DNA of 64,000 nucleotides from Neisseria sp. oral taxon 014 str. F0314 (lineage in GTDB: Bacteria > Pseudomonadota > Gammaproteobacteria > Burkholderiales > Neisseriaceae). The position numbers and the translations under genes were made by a program. The stretch spans positions 2,356,001 through 2,420,000 of the forward strand of contig NZ_CP040504.1 of the NCBI RefSeq assembly GCF_005886145.1, given 5' to 3'. Of this stretch, positions 17,846 to 27,676 are shown piece after piece. Positions within the stretch are counted from its first letter, which is position 1. Each line of letters begins with the position of its first letter. Below the pieces are notes generated by a model, which saw nothing but the letters and a program-made list of their open reading frames with translations, did no database searches and was not told where the DNA came from.

Positions 17846-18583
17846 TCAGTCCTCCCGAATCAGTTCGCGCCCGATTTCGGATTGGGCGTGGATTTGGTTG
17901 CCGCGTACTTCGACGATTTCCACTACTTTGCCTTTATCCAAGAGGGCGGCGCGGTCGCACAGGCGGCGGATGACGCTCATTTCGTGGGTTACGATGACGA
18001 TGGTGACGTTGAAGCGTTTGTTGATGTCTTCCAAACATTCCAAGACGCTGCGCGTGGTGGCGGGGTCGAGGGCGGAAGTGGGTTCGTCGGCGAGGATGAC
18101 TTGGGGTTTGGGCGCGAGTGCGCGTGCAATGCCGACGCGCTGTTTTTGTCCACCGGAAAGCTGGGCGGGGTAGTGGTCGGCGCGTTCGGTCAAGCCGACG
18201 ATTTCAAGGCATTCTTTGACGCGTTCTTTGATTTTTTCAGACGACCATCCGGCGATTTCCAAAGGAAAGGCAACATTGTCGGCGACGGTACGGTTGCTCA
18301 AAAGATTGAACTGTTGAAACACCATGCCGATATTCTGCCGCGCCTGACGCAATGCGGCGGCATCAAGCGCGGTCAGCTCTTGTCCGCACACATTGACCTT
18401 GCCGCTGTCGGGACGTTCCAACAGGTTAATCAGGCGCAACAGGGTGGATTTGCCCGCGCCGGAATAGCCCATCAGACCAAAGATTTCGCCGTCTTGGATT
18501 TCGAGGCTGGTCGGCTCGACGGCGGCAAAACGGGTTTTGTCGCGTGTTTGGTAATGTTTGGAAACGTTGTCCAAAATAATCAT
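17846..18583 (-). CDS. metN: Methionine ABC transporter ATP-binding protein MetN, lacking the NIL domain
   Basis: A 245-residue ABC ATPase from the ATG at 18583. Walker A GYSGAGKST lies at 39-47, the Q-loop near 90, the signature LSGGQKQRV at 142-150 and Walker [12 protein letters not shown] near 160-170. Well-studied MetN proteins are about 340 residues because of a C-terminal ferredoxin-like NIL domain that mediates inhibition by intracellular methionine; that domain is absent. Control may therefore be at the transcript, and the leader upstream has an attenuator-like structure. It precedes metI by one base. Confidence 0.95.
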   Translation of the reverse strand: MIILDNVSKHYQTRDKTRFAAVEPTSLEIQDGEIFGLMGYSGAGKSTLLRLINLLERPDSGKVNVCGQELTALDAAALRQARQNIGMVFQQFNLLSNRTVADNVAFPLEIAGWSSEKIKERVKECLEIVGLTERADHYPAQLSGGQKQRVGIARALAPKPQVILADEPTSALDPATTRSVLECLEDINKRFNVTIVIVTHEMSVIRRLCDRAALLDKGKVVEIVEVRGNQIHAQSEIGRELIRED

Positions 18584-18606
18584 AAATACTTCCTGATACT
18601 TCCGGA

Positions 18607-18641
18607 AAAAAAGAAGCCCGATGCTGTACACAACGGGCTTG
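18607..18641 (-). terminator. Intrinsic terminator in the metN leader (possible attenuator)
   Basis: On the minus strand AAGCCCG pairs with CGGGCTT around a 13-base loop and is followed by C and seven Ts, ending 24 bases before the metN ATG. A GCGGGC at 18698-18703 (minus-strand reading) could pair instead with the left arm, giving mutually exclusive structures. Confidence 0.72.
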
Positions 18642-18739
18642 GATATAAAGAAAGGAATAAAAACAGCAGAAAATGAAAATACGCTTTAGCTGTTAATGCC
18701 CGCAAGCTGTGTCAAATCGGCAATGTTAACTCAGATACG

Positions 18740-18768
18740 ACTATAATCAAAATCGGTAACTTTGTCAA
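18740..18768 (-). promoter_or_regulatory. Sigma-70 promoter of metN
   Basis: On the minus strand a consensus TTGACA (18763-18768) and TATAGT (18740-18745) are separated by 17 bases. The implied leader to the metN ATG is about 150 bases and contains the terminator-like hairpin. Confidence 0.82.
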
Positions 18769-18810
18769 GTTTTGATATGATTTGTAATTTTAAAATAATA
18801 AATTGTCAGT

Positions 18811-19011
18811 TTATTTGCCGAAAAGCTCCGCAACCATACGGGCTTCTTCCTCGGTATACGCCGCGCCGTTGAGCTTCGCGGTCAGGATAAATTCGCCGCT
18901 TAACCCTTGTTTGGCGCAGGTTTCGCGCCAGCCTTGCAGCCGTTCCTCGTCGCTGGCTTTACGTTTCAGACGACCTATGGTCTGGGCGGCCTGTTTGGTT
19001 TGTTCGTTCAT
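18811..19011 (-). CDS. Small hypothetical protein
   Basis: A 66-residue soluble, mostly helical protein (MNEQTKQAAQTIGRLKRKAS at the start, AYTEEEARMVAELFGK at the end). It lies on the same strand 53 bases after trhP, separated by a DUS hairpin. Coding quality is reasonable and the ATG is preceded by AAGGAAAC, a fair ribosome-binding site. I do not recognise the family. Confidence 0.65.
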   Translation of the reverse strand: MNEQTKQAAQTIGRLKRKASDEERLQGWRETCAKQGLSGEFILTAKLNGAAYTEEEARMVAELFGK

Positions 19012-19026
19012 GCGGTTTCCTTGCCT

Positions 19027-19058
19027 AGGCCGTCTGAAATGCGTGTTTCAGACGGCCT
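19027..19058. terminator. DUS hairpin after trhP
   Basis: AGGCCGTCTGAAA pairs with TTTCAGACGGCCT around a 6-base loop between trhP and the 66-residue gene. Confidence 0.7.
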
Positions 19059-19063
19059 GATGA

Positions 19064-20416
19064 TTATTTGATGACCCGCGCCAGCAAGGCTTTTTCTTTG
19101 CCCTGCATATTCGGGATTTTGACTTGGATGCCGTTGCCCGGGGCGACTTCGACGGCTGCGCCTTTGCGGGTCATTTGTTCCAGCGTAACGGTTTGGTTGC
19201 CTTCGGGGTGGATGATTTCCAAAGTGTCGCCGACGGCAAAGCGGTTTTTGACTTCCACCGTTGCCCAGCCTTCGGCGTCGATTTCAGTAACGTGGCCGAC
19301 GTATTGGCTTTGTTTGGCGGTGGAATGGCCGCTGAGGTAGTTTTGATAGTCTTGGGTTTGGTGGCGTTCGAGGAAGCCGCTGGTGTAGCCGCGGTTGGCG
19401 AGACCTTCGAGTTCGCTCAGTAAACCGTAGTCGAACGGACGGCCTGCAACGGCGTCATCAATCGCTTTGCGGTAGGACTGGGCGACGCGGGCGACGTAGT
19501 AGAGCGACTTGGTGCGGCCTTCGACTTTGAGGCTGTCCACGCCGATTTTGGCGAGTTTCTCGACGACTTCGATGCCGCGCAGGTCTTTGGAATTCATGAT
19601 GTAGGTGCCGTGTTCGTCTTCCATAATCGGCATCATTTCGCCGGGGCGGTTGGACTCTTCAATCAGGAAGACTTTGTCGGCGTAGGGGTGGCGTTTCTGA
19701 CCGTTGATGCCTTCGAAGTTTTGGTTGGCTTCTTCTTGGGCTTTTTCAAAGTTGAAGCCTTGCAGAAGCTGGGCGTCGCCCGCATCGCTTTCAGTGGCGT
19801 TGTGGACTTTGTAATCCCAGCGGCAGGAGTTGGTGCAGGTGCCCTGGTTGGGGTCGCGGTGGTTGAAATAGCCTGACAACAGGCAACGGCCTGAGTAGGC
19901 GATGCACAATGCGCCGTGGATGAAGACTTCGAGTTCGATGTCGGGACATTCTTGGCGGATTTCGGCGATTTCTTCCATGCTCAATTCGCGCGACAGGATG
20001 ATGCGTTCGACGCCGATGTTCTGCCAGAATTTCACGCCCCAGTAGTTGGTGGTGTTGGCCTGTACGGACAGGTGGATCGGCATTTCCGGCCATTTTTCGC
20101 GCACGGTCATAATCAAACCCGGATCCGCCATAATCAGCGCGTCGGGTCTCATGGCAATCAGCGGTTCCATGTCGGCAACGAAGGTTTTAAGCTTGGAATT
20201 GTGCGGCAGGGTGTTGACGGTCAAAAAGAATTTTTTGTTGCGCTCGTGCGCTTCTTTAATGCCTTGCTCGAGGACGTCGAGTTTGGCAAATTCGTTGTTG
20301 CGGGCGCGCAGGGAGTAACGCGGGCTGCCGGCATAAACGGCGTCTGCGCCGTAGTCGTAGGCGGCGCGCATACGTTCGAGGCCGCCGGCGGGAAGGAGGA
20401 GTTCGGGTGCTTTCAT
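19064..20416 (-). CDS. trhP: tRNA uridine-5-hydroxylation protein TrhP (YegQ, U32 peptidase family)
   Basis: A 450-residue U32-family protein closest to YegQ/TrhP, which with prephenate-derived chemistry makes 5-hydroxyuridine at tRNA position 34. Four conserved cysteines at residues 171, 178, 194 and 198 (C-IAYSGRC ... GTC-TNSC) form the expected [4Fe-4S] site. The U32 signature region ELEVFIHGALCIAYSGRC is intact. The C-terminal small beta domain ends in KEKALLARVIK. Two other U32 proteins in the window, at 56-58 kb, belong to the distinct UbiU/UbiV branch. Confidence 0.92.
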   Translation of the reverse strand: MKAPELLLPAGGLERMRAAYDYGADAVYAGSPRYSLRARNNEFAKLDVLEQGIKEAHERNKKFFLTVNTLPHNSKLKTFVADMEPLIAMRPDALIMADPGLIMTVREKWPEMPIHLSVQANTTNYWGVKFWQNIGVERIILSRELSMEEIAEIRQECPDIELEVFIHGALCIAYSGRCLLSGYFNHRDPNQGTCTNSCRWDYKVHNATESDAGDAQLLQGFNFEKAQEEANQNFEGINGQKRHPYADKVFLIEESNRPGEMMPIMEDEHGTYIMNSKDLRGIEVVEKLAKIGVDSLKVEGRTKSLYYVARVAQSYRKAIDDAVAGRPFDYGLLSELEGLANRGYTSGFLERHQTQDYQNYLSGHSTAKQSQYVGHVTEIDAEGWATVEVKNRFAVGDTLEIIHPEGNQTVTLEQMTRKGAAVEVAPGNGIQVKIPNMQGKEKALLARVIK

Positions 20417-20756
20417 TGCGGTGTGCTTTAGATAGATTCGAGTGTTTCAGACGGCCTTCGTAATCTTGTTAAACAGGCCGTCTGAAAGGTGTTCGGAAGA
20501 GTCGGCGATTATCCGCTTTTTTGTTTTTCGGGTCAATTTCACGGCGAGGCGAGCGGGGATAGTCTGCCTTGTTTTTCAAGGGAAATTGGCATGAAATGCC
20601 GTGTGCCGGCTTACAGGCGCAACCGGTTTTCAGACGGCCTGTCGCATTGCGTTCGGCGGCGGGGGTAAATTTAATTGCGGAAAAAGCATTCAGGAAATGT
20701 GTTTTCTTGTAAAATGGCAAATTCGTTTCTACAGCATTTTGAGATAAGAGTGGAAC
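20417..20756. other. 340-base intergenic stretch before the permease gene
   Basis: It holds a DUS pair forming a hairpin (20445-20487, 17-base loop) and a further single DUS near 20629-20640. A short AT-richer stretch upstream of the ATG at 20757 may carry the permease promoter. No gene was seen; a 190-codon minus-strand frame through the region looks fortuitous. Confidence 0.55.
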
Positions 20757-21503
20757 ATGGATTTCCGTTTTGACATTATTTACGAATACCGCGAGATGTT
20801 CCTGTACGGCGTGCTGACGACGCTCGGCCTGACCGTGATAGGAACTTTGGGCGGTTCGATTTTGGGACTGCTGCTGGCACTGGCGCGCCTGATTCATCTG
20901 GAAAAAGCAGGTGCCGTCCTGCGTGCGGCAGTGTGGCTGGTGCGTAAGATCTCGCTGCTGTATGTAACGCTGTTCCGCGGTACGCCTTTGTTTGTACAGA
21001 TTATTATCTGGGCTTACGTTTGGTTCCCGATTTTCGTCCATCCGGTCAACGGTATCCTCCTCAGCGGCGAGGAAGCCAACGAGCTGCGCAAGGCTTACGG
21101 CCCGCTGATTATCGGTTCGCTGGCGTTGATTGCGAACTCGGGTGCCTATATCAGTGAGATTTTCCGGGCGGGCATCCAGTCTATCGACAAAGGCCAGATG
21201 GAAGCTGCCCGCTCTCTGGGCCTGAATTATCGGCAGGCGATGCGTTATGTGGTTCTGCCGCAGGCGCTGCGCCGTATGCTGCCGCCGCTGGCCAGCGAGT
21301 TCATTACCCTGCTGAAAGACAGTTCGCTGCTCTCCGTTATCGGCGTGGTAGAGCTGCTGGCGGTGCAGAAGGCGATTTCGGGACGGTATTCGGTGTATGA
21401 GGAACCGCTTTATACGGTGGCGTTGATTTATCTGGTATTGACGACTTGTCTGGGTTGGATGTTCCTGAGGCTGGAAAACCGCTACAACCAGCCGCGCCGC
21501 TGA
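20757..21503 (+). CDS. Amino-acid ABC transporter permease (HisM/GlnP family)
   Basis: A 248-residue permease with about five membrane segments, typical of polar amino-acid importers. The EAA loop EAARSLGLNYRQAMRYVVLPQALR lies near residues 148-171. An internal loop has the LFRGTPLFVQIIIW motif shared by GlnP, ArtQ and cystine permeases. No ATPase or binding-protein gene adjoins it; the likely partners are at 26875-27603 and 12930-13745. The substrate is probably cystine or another polar amino acid (inference from the binding protein). Confidence 0.92.
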   Translation: MDFRFDIIYEYREMFLYGVLTTLGLTVIGTLGGSILGLLLALARLIHLEKAGAVLRAAVWLVRKISLLYVTLFRGTPLFVQIIIWAYVWFPIFVHPVNGILLSGEEANELRKAYGPLIIGSLALIANSGAYISEIFRAGIQSIDKGQMEAARSLGLNYRQAMRYVVLPQALRRMLPPLASEFITLLKDSSLLSVIGVVELLAVQKAISGRYSVYEEPLYTVALIYLVLTTCLGWMFLRLENRYNQPRR

Positions 21504-21515
21504 TAAGGTTGCTTT

Positions 21516-21552
21516 AGAGGCCGTCTGAAAAATCGGTTTTCAGACGGCCTCT
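21516..21552. terminator. DUS hairpin after the permease gene
   Basis: AGAGGCCGTCTGAAAA pairs with TTTTCAGACGGCCTCT around a short loop and is followed by TTTA, just after the permease gene. Confidence 0.75.
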
Positions 21553-21620
21553 TTACGTTTGGCTTAATATATACTGTGTCAACAAATGACGGTTGTGCCT
21601 TTACGGCTCCGCAGGTATCC

Positions 21621-21665
21621 AAACCGAAACCCTGCCTTCCATAGGAATCGGCAGGGTTTCGGTTT
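21621..21665. terminator. 16-base-stem terminator after the sensor kinase gene
   Basis: AAACCGAAACCCTGCC pairs perfectly with GGCAGGGTTTCGGTTT around a 13-base loop. It sits between the convergent permease and kinase genes and is likely the kinase terminator. Confidence 0.78.
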
Positions 21666-21691
21666 GACGTCGTGAACGGAATATCCGTCCG

Positions 21692-22732
21692 TCAGCCGAA
21701 AAGACGGTTCACGTCGGATGTTTTCTTGCGGTAGGGCAGGCGTATGTCGACGCGGAATGTGCCGTCGAGTTCGCGGCTTTGTATTTTGGCATCGCTGTCG
21801 TACATCAGCGTGAGACGTTCTTTCAGGTTGCGCAAGGCCATTGAGTTGCCTTTGTGCGGTTTGGCGTTTTCGCTGTTTTCCGGTGGGATAAACGGGTTTT
21901 CGATGCGGATGTAGATGGACGATTTGTGCAACTGCGTCATCACGGTGATGATGCCCGGGCGGTGTGTGGTTTCGATACCGTGGAATACGGCGTTTTCCAA
22001 CAGCGGTTGGAGCAACAGGTGGGGGGTTTCCGCATCGTCGGGCGCGTGGTGCTGCCACATGACCTGTACGCGGGTGTGTCCCATACGGATTTGCTCGATG
22101 GCGATGTATTCCTGCGCCCATTCGATTTCCTGACCCAACGTACTGTTCTGGCTGCCGTCGCGCAGTTGGGCGCGGAACAGGTTGGCGAGGTTCTCCAGCA
22201 GGGTTTCCGCATCGTAGGGACGCAGGCGGATGAGGCTGATGGCGGCGTTGAGGCTGTTGAACAGAAAATGCGGGCGGATGCGGGCGGTCAGCGCGCTCAA
22301 ACGTGCTTCGGAAAGGGACGGGGCCAGGCTGTTGCGGCGGGCGGCCTCAATATACATAAAGCTCAACATAAAAAGGTTGAACATACAAAAATGCTGGATA
22401 AATGCGCCGCCACTTTCCTGTAGGACCAATACGTCGACAAACAGGAAAATAACCTGGTTGAGGATGAAGGCGTAATAAAAAGCATGGGGCGAATTGTGCA
22501 GACGGGGGGCGAAATGATGAATGATGTAGGCTTTCAGCATGACCAAAATCAGCACGGGAATAACCCATAACATGTTTTTGTTGACCTCTTCCGCATAACT
22601 CATCGACGAATTGGTCAGCAGCGGAAAGAGCAGCAGGGCGGTGAACGCTGCAATCAACATGCGGGCGGTGGTGGCGAAATTGCGCAAATCGGCTACTGCG
22701 AAGGAAGAACCTATTTGACGTATAATGGACAT
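21692..22732 (-). CDS. AlgZ/LytS-type sensor histidine kinase without adjacent regulator
   Basis: A 346-residue protein from ATG 22732. Four or five membrane segments occupy residues 25-125. The His_kinase (LytS/YehU/AlgZ) domain follows, with RIRPHFLFNSLNAA and phospho-acceptor His155, an N-box LLENAVFHG near 244-252 and a G-box GNSMALRNLKERL of the AlgZ type. Such kinases normally sit next to a LytTR-type response regulator, but none is near. Its promoter region overlaps that of the divergent argH, only 76 bases apart. Regulator identity and signal are unknown. Confidence 0.88.
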   Translation of the reverse strand: MSIIRQIGSSFAVADLRNFATTARMLIAAFTALLLFPLLTNSSMSYAEEVNKNMLWVIPVLILVMLKAYIIHHFAPRLHNSPHAFYYAFILNQVIFLFVDVLVLQESGGAFIQHFCMFNLFMLSFMYIEAARRNSLAPSLSEARLSALTARIRPHFLFNSLNAAISLIRLRPYDAETLLENLANLFRAQLRDGSQNSTLGQEIEWAQEYIAIEQIRMGHTRVQVMWQHHAPDDAETPHLLLQPLLENAVFHGIETTHRPGIITVMTQLHKSSIYIRIENPFIPPENSENAKPHKGNSMALRNLKERLTLMYDSDAKIQSRELDGTFRVDIRLPYRKKTSDVNRLFG

Positions 22733-22808
22733 ATGTGCAAACCTAACAGCTTTATTCTTATATCGTAAACCGCAACGGGGTTTACTTTGATTTTTTGAAG
22801 GACGGAAA

Positions 22809-24188
22809 ATGAGTAACGACAAAACCTGGTCGGGCCGCTTCAACGAACCTGTATCCGAATTAGTTAAAAAATACACGGGTTCCATCGACTTCGACAAACG
22901 GCTGGCCGAATGGGACATCCAAGGTTCGCTCGCCCACGCGCAAATGCTTGCGAAGGCAGGCGTTTTGAGCTTAGACGACCTAACGGCCATCCGTCAGGGT
23001 ATGGCCGAGATTATAGCAGAAATCGAAGCCGGCAAAGTCGAATGGTCGCTGGATTTGGAAGATGTTCACATGAACATCGAACGCCGCCTGACCGATAAAA
23101 TCGGCGATGCCGGCAAACGCCTGCATACCGGCCGCAGCCGCAACGACCAAGTCGCCACCGACATCCGCCTGTGGCTGCGCGATCAGATTACCGTTATTCA
23201 AGACCTGATTCGAAGCCTGCAAACGGCTTTGGTCGATTTGGCTGAACAAAACGCCGAAACCGTCATGCCCGGTTTTACCCATCTGCAAGTCGCCCAGCCC
23301 GTCAGCTTCGGACACCACATGCTCGCCTACGTCGAAATGCTCGGACGCGATTTCGAGCGCATGACCGACTGTCGCAAACGCGTCAACCGTATGCCGCTCG
23401 GTGCTGCCGCCCTTGCCGGTACGACCTATCCGATTCAGCGCGAAATCACCGCCGAATTGCTGGGTTTCGAGCAAATCTGCCAAAACTCACTCGATGCCGT
23501 ATCCGACCGCGATTTTGCCGTCGAGTTCACCGCCGCCGCCTCGCTGATTATGGTTCACCTGAGCCGCTTGTCTGAAGAATTGATTTTGTGGATGAGTCCG
23601 CGTTTCGGCTTTATCGACATCGCCGACCGCTTCTGTACGGGTTCGTCCATCATGCCGCAGAAGAAAAATCCCGACGTACCCGAACTCGTGCGCGGCAAAT
23701 CCGGCCGAGTCATCGGACACCTTATCGGCTTGATTACCCTGATGAAATCTCAGCCCTTGGCGTACAACAAAGACAATCAGGAAGACAAAGAACCGCTGTT
23801 TGACACCGCCGACACGCTCATCGACACCCTGCGGATTTACGCCGATATGATGCGTGGCGTAACCGTCAAACCCGACAATATGCGCGCCGCCGTAATGCAG
23901 GGCTTCGCCACCGCCACCGATTTGGCGGATTACTTGGTGAAAAAAGGCATGCCTTTCCGCGACAGCCACGAAGTCGTCGCCCAAGCCGTGCGCCATGCTG
24001 ATCAAGCAGGCGTTGACTTGAGCGAACTGCCGCTTGAAGTCCTGCAAGGCTTCAGCAACCTGATTTCAGACGACGTGTACGGCGTGCTGACACCCGAAGG
24101 CAGCCTGAACGCGCGCAACCACTTGGGCGGAACCGCGCCGGAACAAGTGCGCTTCCAAGTGAAACGTTGGCGGCAGTTGCTGGCTTGA
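22809..24188 (+). CDS. argH: Argininosuccinate lyase
   Basis: A 459-residue enzyme of the fumarase/aspartase superfamily, splitting argininosuccinate to arginine and fumarate. The family signature [12 protein letters not shown] lies around residues 278-289, with the catalytic Ser in the flexible loop. [12 protein letters not shown] near 103-114 and the helix with [14 protein letters not shown] are intact. ATG 22809 follows GAAGGA. It is divergent from the sensor kinase gene and ends in a DUS hairpin. Confidence 0.98.
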   Translation: MSNDKTWSGRFNEPVSELVKKYTGSIDFDKRLAEWDIQGSLAHAQMLAKAGVLSLDDLTAIRQGMAEIIAEIEAGKVEWSLDLEDVHMNIERRLTDKIGDAGKRLHTGRSRNDQVATDIRLWLRDQITVIQDLIRSLQTALVDLAEQNAETVMPGFTHLQVAQPVSFGHHMLAYVEMLGRDFERMTDCRKRVNRMPLGAAALAGTTYPIQREITAELLGFEQICQNSLDAVSDRDFAVEFTAAASLIMVHLSRLSEELILWMSPRFGFIDIADRFCTGSSIMPQKKNPDVPELVRGKSGRVIGHLIGLITLMKSQPLAYNKDNQEDKEPLFDTADTLIDTLRIYADMMRGVTVKPDNMRAAVMQGFATATDLADYLVKKGMPFRDSHEVVAQAVRHADQAGVDLSELPLEVLQGFSNLISDDVYGVLTPEGSLNARNHLGGTAPEQVRFQVKRWRQLLA

Positions 24189-24203
24189 CTCAAGTGATGA
24201 AAG

Positions 24204-24238
24204 AGGCCGTCTGAAAAAAGAAGTTTTCAGACGGCCTT
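24204..24238. terminator. DUS hairpin after argH
   Basis: AGGCCGTCTGAAAA pairs with TTTTCAGACGGCCT around a 6-base loop, followed by TTG. Confidence 0.72.
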
Positions 24239-24262
24239 TGCAACATAAGGAAACCGTAAAAC

Positions 24263-24799
24263 ATGAACCCAGTCCGCCCCTTCTTAAACCACATCCCGCA
24301 AATTCACGAATCCTGCCTCATCGACGAAACCTCCGTCATCATCGGCGAAGTGTCGCTTGCCGAAGACGTATCCGTTTGGCCGTATGCTGTTTTGCGCGGC
24401 GACGTGAACAGCATCAGCATTGGCGCGCGCAGCAACGTACAGGACGGCAGCGTCTTGCACGTTTCGCACAAAAACGCCGAAAAACCCGAAGGTTCGCCCC
24501 TCATTATCGGCGAAGACGTTACCGTCGGACACAAAGTCATGCTGCACGGCTGCCGCATCGGCGACCGCGTTTTAATCGGTATGGGAACAATTATTCTGGA
24601 CGATACCGTCGTCGAAAACGACGTGATGATAGGCGCAGGCAGCTTGGTGCCGCCGCGCAAACGTTTGGAAAGCGGCTATCTCTATGTCGGCTCGCCCGTC
24701 AAACAAGTACGGCTGCTGACCGAAAAAGAAAAAGAATTTTTGAAATACTCGTCCGCGCATTATGTGCGGTTGGCGTGGCAACACAGGCAGTCGGAATAG
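24263..24799 (+). CDS. Gamma-class carbonic anhydrase-like protein (YrdA family)
   Basis: A 178-residue left-handed beta-helix (hexapeptide repeat) protein. Repeats of the form [LIV]GxxxxI run from residue 20 to 140. The three metal-binding His of gamma carbonic anhydrases are represented by H67 (SVLHVSH), H92 (VGHKVMLH) and H97. The family also includes acetyl/acyltransferase-like relatives, so carbonic anhydrase activity is not certain. A DUS hairpin separates it from argH, and a single DUS variant (TCGTCTGAA) follows the stop. Confidence 0.85.
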   Translation: MNPVRPFLNHIPQIHESCLIDETSVIIGEVSLAEDVSVWPYAVLRGDVNSISIGARSNVQDGSVLHVSHKNAEKPEGSPLIIGEDVTVGHKVMLHGCRIGDRVLIGMGTIILDDTVVENDVMIGAGSLVPPRKRLESGYLYVGSPVKQVRLLTEKEKEFLKYSSAHYVRLAWQHRQSE

Positions 24800-24829
24800 T
24801 TTTCAGACGACCTTGCCCGCCTGAAACAT

Positions 24830-25108
24830 TCAACCTTCCCCTTCACGCGAATCTGAAGGGTCTTTAGCATCGAGGATTTTTTTGATGCGGCGCCAGTAAA
24901 GTATTTCCGACAGGATAACGGAGGAAACGGAAACCGCGTCGACAGGAAATACGTGGGCCTCTCCAAGAAAATATTTCGGCGGAACAAGGAAGACGCTTAA
25001 AACAAAATTGATGGCGAAAGTGGCAAAACTGATTTTCAGGAACAAGCCGAAAAAGATATGCAGATTGTCCGTATAACATTCGATATATTTAAGATTTCGT
25101 TTTGCCAT
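24830..25108 (-). CDS. Hypothetical small membrane protein
   Basis: A 92-residue protein with two predicted membrane segments near residues 17-42 and 53-68 and a charged C-terminal tail (RRIKKILDAKDPSDSREGEG). It is convergent with the carbonic anhydrase-like gene and isolated from other genes on its strand. No family is recognised. An AT-rich upstream region could hold its promoter. Confidence 0.55.
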   Translation of the reverse strand: MAKRNLKYIECYTDNLHIFFGLFLKISFATFAINFVLSVFLVPPKYFLGEAHVFPVDAVSVSSVILSEILYWRRIKKILDAKDPSDSREGEG

Positions 25109-25344
25109 GTTTCATCCCGTCATCAATCATATGGCTGACGCACTTATTTTTTGATACAACATCTACCTTTAGCCGTATCGAAAACCAAGTGGGTTGGCGA
25201 TAGATTCAAAATATTGCCTTGAATCGGGACGATTCGGAAAAATGCAGCAGATTCCGTTCACCCCGTTATTTAAAGATTCCTTTTCCGACATTTTGTTTCT
25301 TGTTTCACAAAACTTTAACGCCCAAACCACTTTGAGGAACCGCA

Positions 25345-25941
25345 ATGAACCTCTACCTCGCCTCCGGCAGCCCGCGCCGCCGCGAAATTCTGGAAAACCT
25401 CGGATTCAAAGTTATCCGCATTCCTGCCGATATTGATGAAACGCCGCATTCCGGCGAAAACGCCGCCAATTATGTGCAACGTATGGCGCGGGAAAAAAAT
25501 GCCGCCGCCGTCGCGCAATGGTTTGCCGCATACGGCGAACCGCCCGAATATCCGATTCTGACCGCCGACACCACGGTCGCCTACCAAAACCACATTCTCG
25601 GCAAACCGGAAACCGAAGCCCAAGCAGCCGAAATGCTTGCGCGGCTTTCGGGTCGGACGCATCAGGTGCTGACCGCCGTATGCGTATATTGGCAGGGAAA
25701 GACGCGCGGCGTTTTACAAACCAGCGACGTGCGTTTCAAAACCTTGTCTGCCGAAGAAATATCCGCCTATATCCGAAGCGGCGAACCGATGGACAAGGCG
25801 GGCGCATATGGTATTCAGGGTTTGGGCGGCGTGTTTGTCGAGCATTTGCAAGGCAGTTTTACCGGCGTGATGGGCCTGCCCGTTTACGAAACGGCCGCGC
25901 TGTTGAAACAGTTTGGTTCTGGCGTGCCGCCGTTTGCCTGA
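25345..25941 (+). CDS. Maf-family nucleotide pyrophosphatase
   Basis: A 198-residue Maf protein, hydrolysing dTTP/UTP or modified nucleotides to limit their incorporation. The N-terminal LASGSPRRREILENLG matches the Maf signature (ASxSPRR). The conserved LTADTTVAYQNHILGKP lies near residues 72-88 and DKAGAYGIQG near 151-160. The YhdE-type signature DKAGAYGIQG suggests the dTTPase/UTPase branch. ATG 25345 follows GAGGAACC. This is not the neisserial MafA/MafB adhesin-toxin family of similar name. Confidence 0.93.
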   Translation: MNLYLASGSPRRREILENLGFKVIRIPADIDETPHSGENAANYVQRMAREKNAAAVAQWFAAYGEPPEYPILTADTTVAYQNHILGKPETEAQAAEMLARLSGRTHQVLTAVCVYWQGKTRGVLQTSDVRFKTLSAEEISAYIRSGEPMDKAGAYGIQGLGGVFVEHLQGSFTGVMGLPVYETAALLKQFGSGVPPFA

Positions 25942-25950
25942 TTATCGCCG

Positions 25951-25997
25951 TTGAGGCCGTCTGAAACCGTTGGCGCGGCCGTTTCAGACGGCCTCAA
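25951..25997. terminator. DUS hairpin, 17-base stem, between maf and rsmA
   Basis: TTGAGGCCGTCTGAAAC pairs perfectly with GTTTCAGACGGCCTCAA around a 13-base loop. Confidence 0.75.
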
Positions 25998-26077
25998 TTT
26001 TGAAAGGCTTATCGGATTGTCAACAGAACCCTGTTTTCAGTTACAATGCGCACTTGTCGTTATGGAAAAGAAGCGGA

Positions 26078-26857
26078 ATGAAAGAACACAAAGCCAGAAA
26101 ACGCTTCGGGCAGAATTTTTTGCAGGACACGCGCATTATTGCCGATATTGTCAACGCCGTGCGCCCGCAGGCCGATGATGTGGTGATTGAAATCGGTCCG
26201 GGCTTGGCGGCGATTACCGAGCCTTTGGCGAAGAAGCTGAACCGCCTGCACGTTATCGAAATCGACCGCGACATCGTAGGCCGTCTGAAAACGCTGCCGT
26301 TTGCCGACAAACTGGTGATTCACGAAGGCGATGTGTTGCAGTTTGATTTCAACGGCATAGCGGGCAAAAAGAAAATCGTCGGCAACCTGCCGTACAACAT
26401 TTCCACGCCGCTTTTGTTCAAGCTGGCGGAAGTGGCGGACGATGTCGTCGAGATGCACTTTATGCTGCAAAAAGAAGTGGTCGAACGCATGGTGGCCGCG
26501 CCGAAAAGCAACGACTACGGCCGCTTGGGCGTGATGCTGCAATATTTTTTCGATATGGAGCTGCTTATTGACGTGCCGCCCGAATCGTTCGATCCCGCGC
26601 CGAAAGTCGATTCGGCGGTGGTGCGCATGATTCCGGTGAAACACCGCATCGGCAAGGCGGACGATTTCGAGCATTTCGCCAAACTGGTGAAACTCGCCTT
26701 CCACCAACGCCGCAAAACCATACGCAACAATCTGAAAGAATTTGCCGGCGACGAGGATTTGCAGGCAGTCGGCATCAGTCCGCAAGACCGTGCCGAACAT
26801 ATCGCGCCGGAAAAATATGTGGAACTGAGCAATTATCTGGTACGCAAGGCCGTCTGA
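26078..26857 (+). CDS. rsmA: 16S rRNA dimethyladenosine transferase RsmA (KsgA)
   Basis: A 259-residue SAM-dependent methyltransferase that dimethylates A1518 and A1519 of 16S r[12 protein letters not shown] near residues 7-15 is the family's N-terminal signature. The SAM motif [15 protein letters not shown] follows near 44-57, and the catalytic NLPYNISTP lies near 103-111. ATG 26078 was chosen since upstream in-frame codons run through the DUS hairpin. An in-frame DUS encodes GRLKTLPF near residue 70. A DUS overlaps its last codons (KAV stop). Confidence 0.97.
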   Translation: MKEHKARKRFGQNFLQDTRIIADIVNAVRPQADDVVIEIGPGLAAITEPLAKKLNRLHVIEIDRDIVGRLKTLPFADKLVIHEGDVLQFDFNGIAGKKKIVGNLPYNISTPLLFKLAEVADDVVEMHFMLQKEVVERMVAAPKSNDYGRLGVMLQYFFDMELLIDVPPESFDPAPKVDSAVVRMIPVKHRIGKADDFEHFAKLVKLAFHQRRKTIRNNLKEFAGDEDLQAVGISPQDRAEHIAPEKYVELSNYLVRKAV

Positions 26858-26874
26858 AAATATCTGGAAACAAC

Positions 26875-27603
<729 letters not shown>

Positions 27604-27676
27604 ACCATTCCAAGACCCCGAGGCCGTCTGAATTCGGGGTTTTTCATGCGTAAGCCGCAACCCGAAAGGAATATCC

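Noticed and set aside
18584..18740. SAM riboswitch in the metN leader
   Set aside because: No SAM-I or SAM-II core pattern could be recognised by eye; only attenuator-like pairing is claimed.
20469..21041. 190-codon minus-strand frame overlapping the permease gene start
   Set aside because: Gln/Arg-rich product that overlaps two DUS copies and the permease gene; fortuitous.
25345..25941. Maf gene as part of the MafA/MafB adhesin-toxin family
   Set aside because: The protein has the ASxSPRR signature of the unrelated nucleotide pyrophosphatase family.
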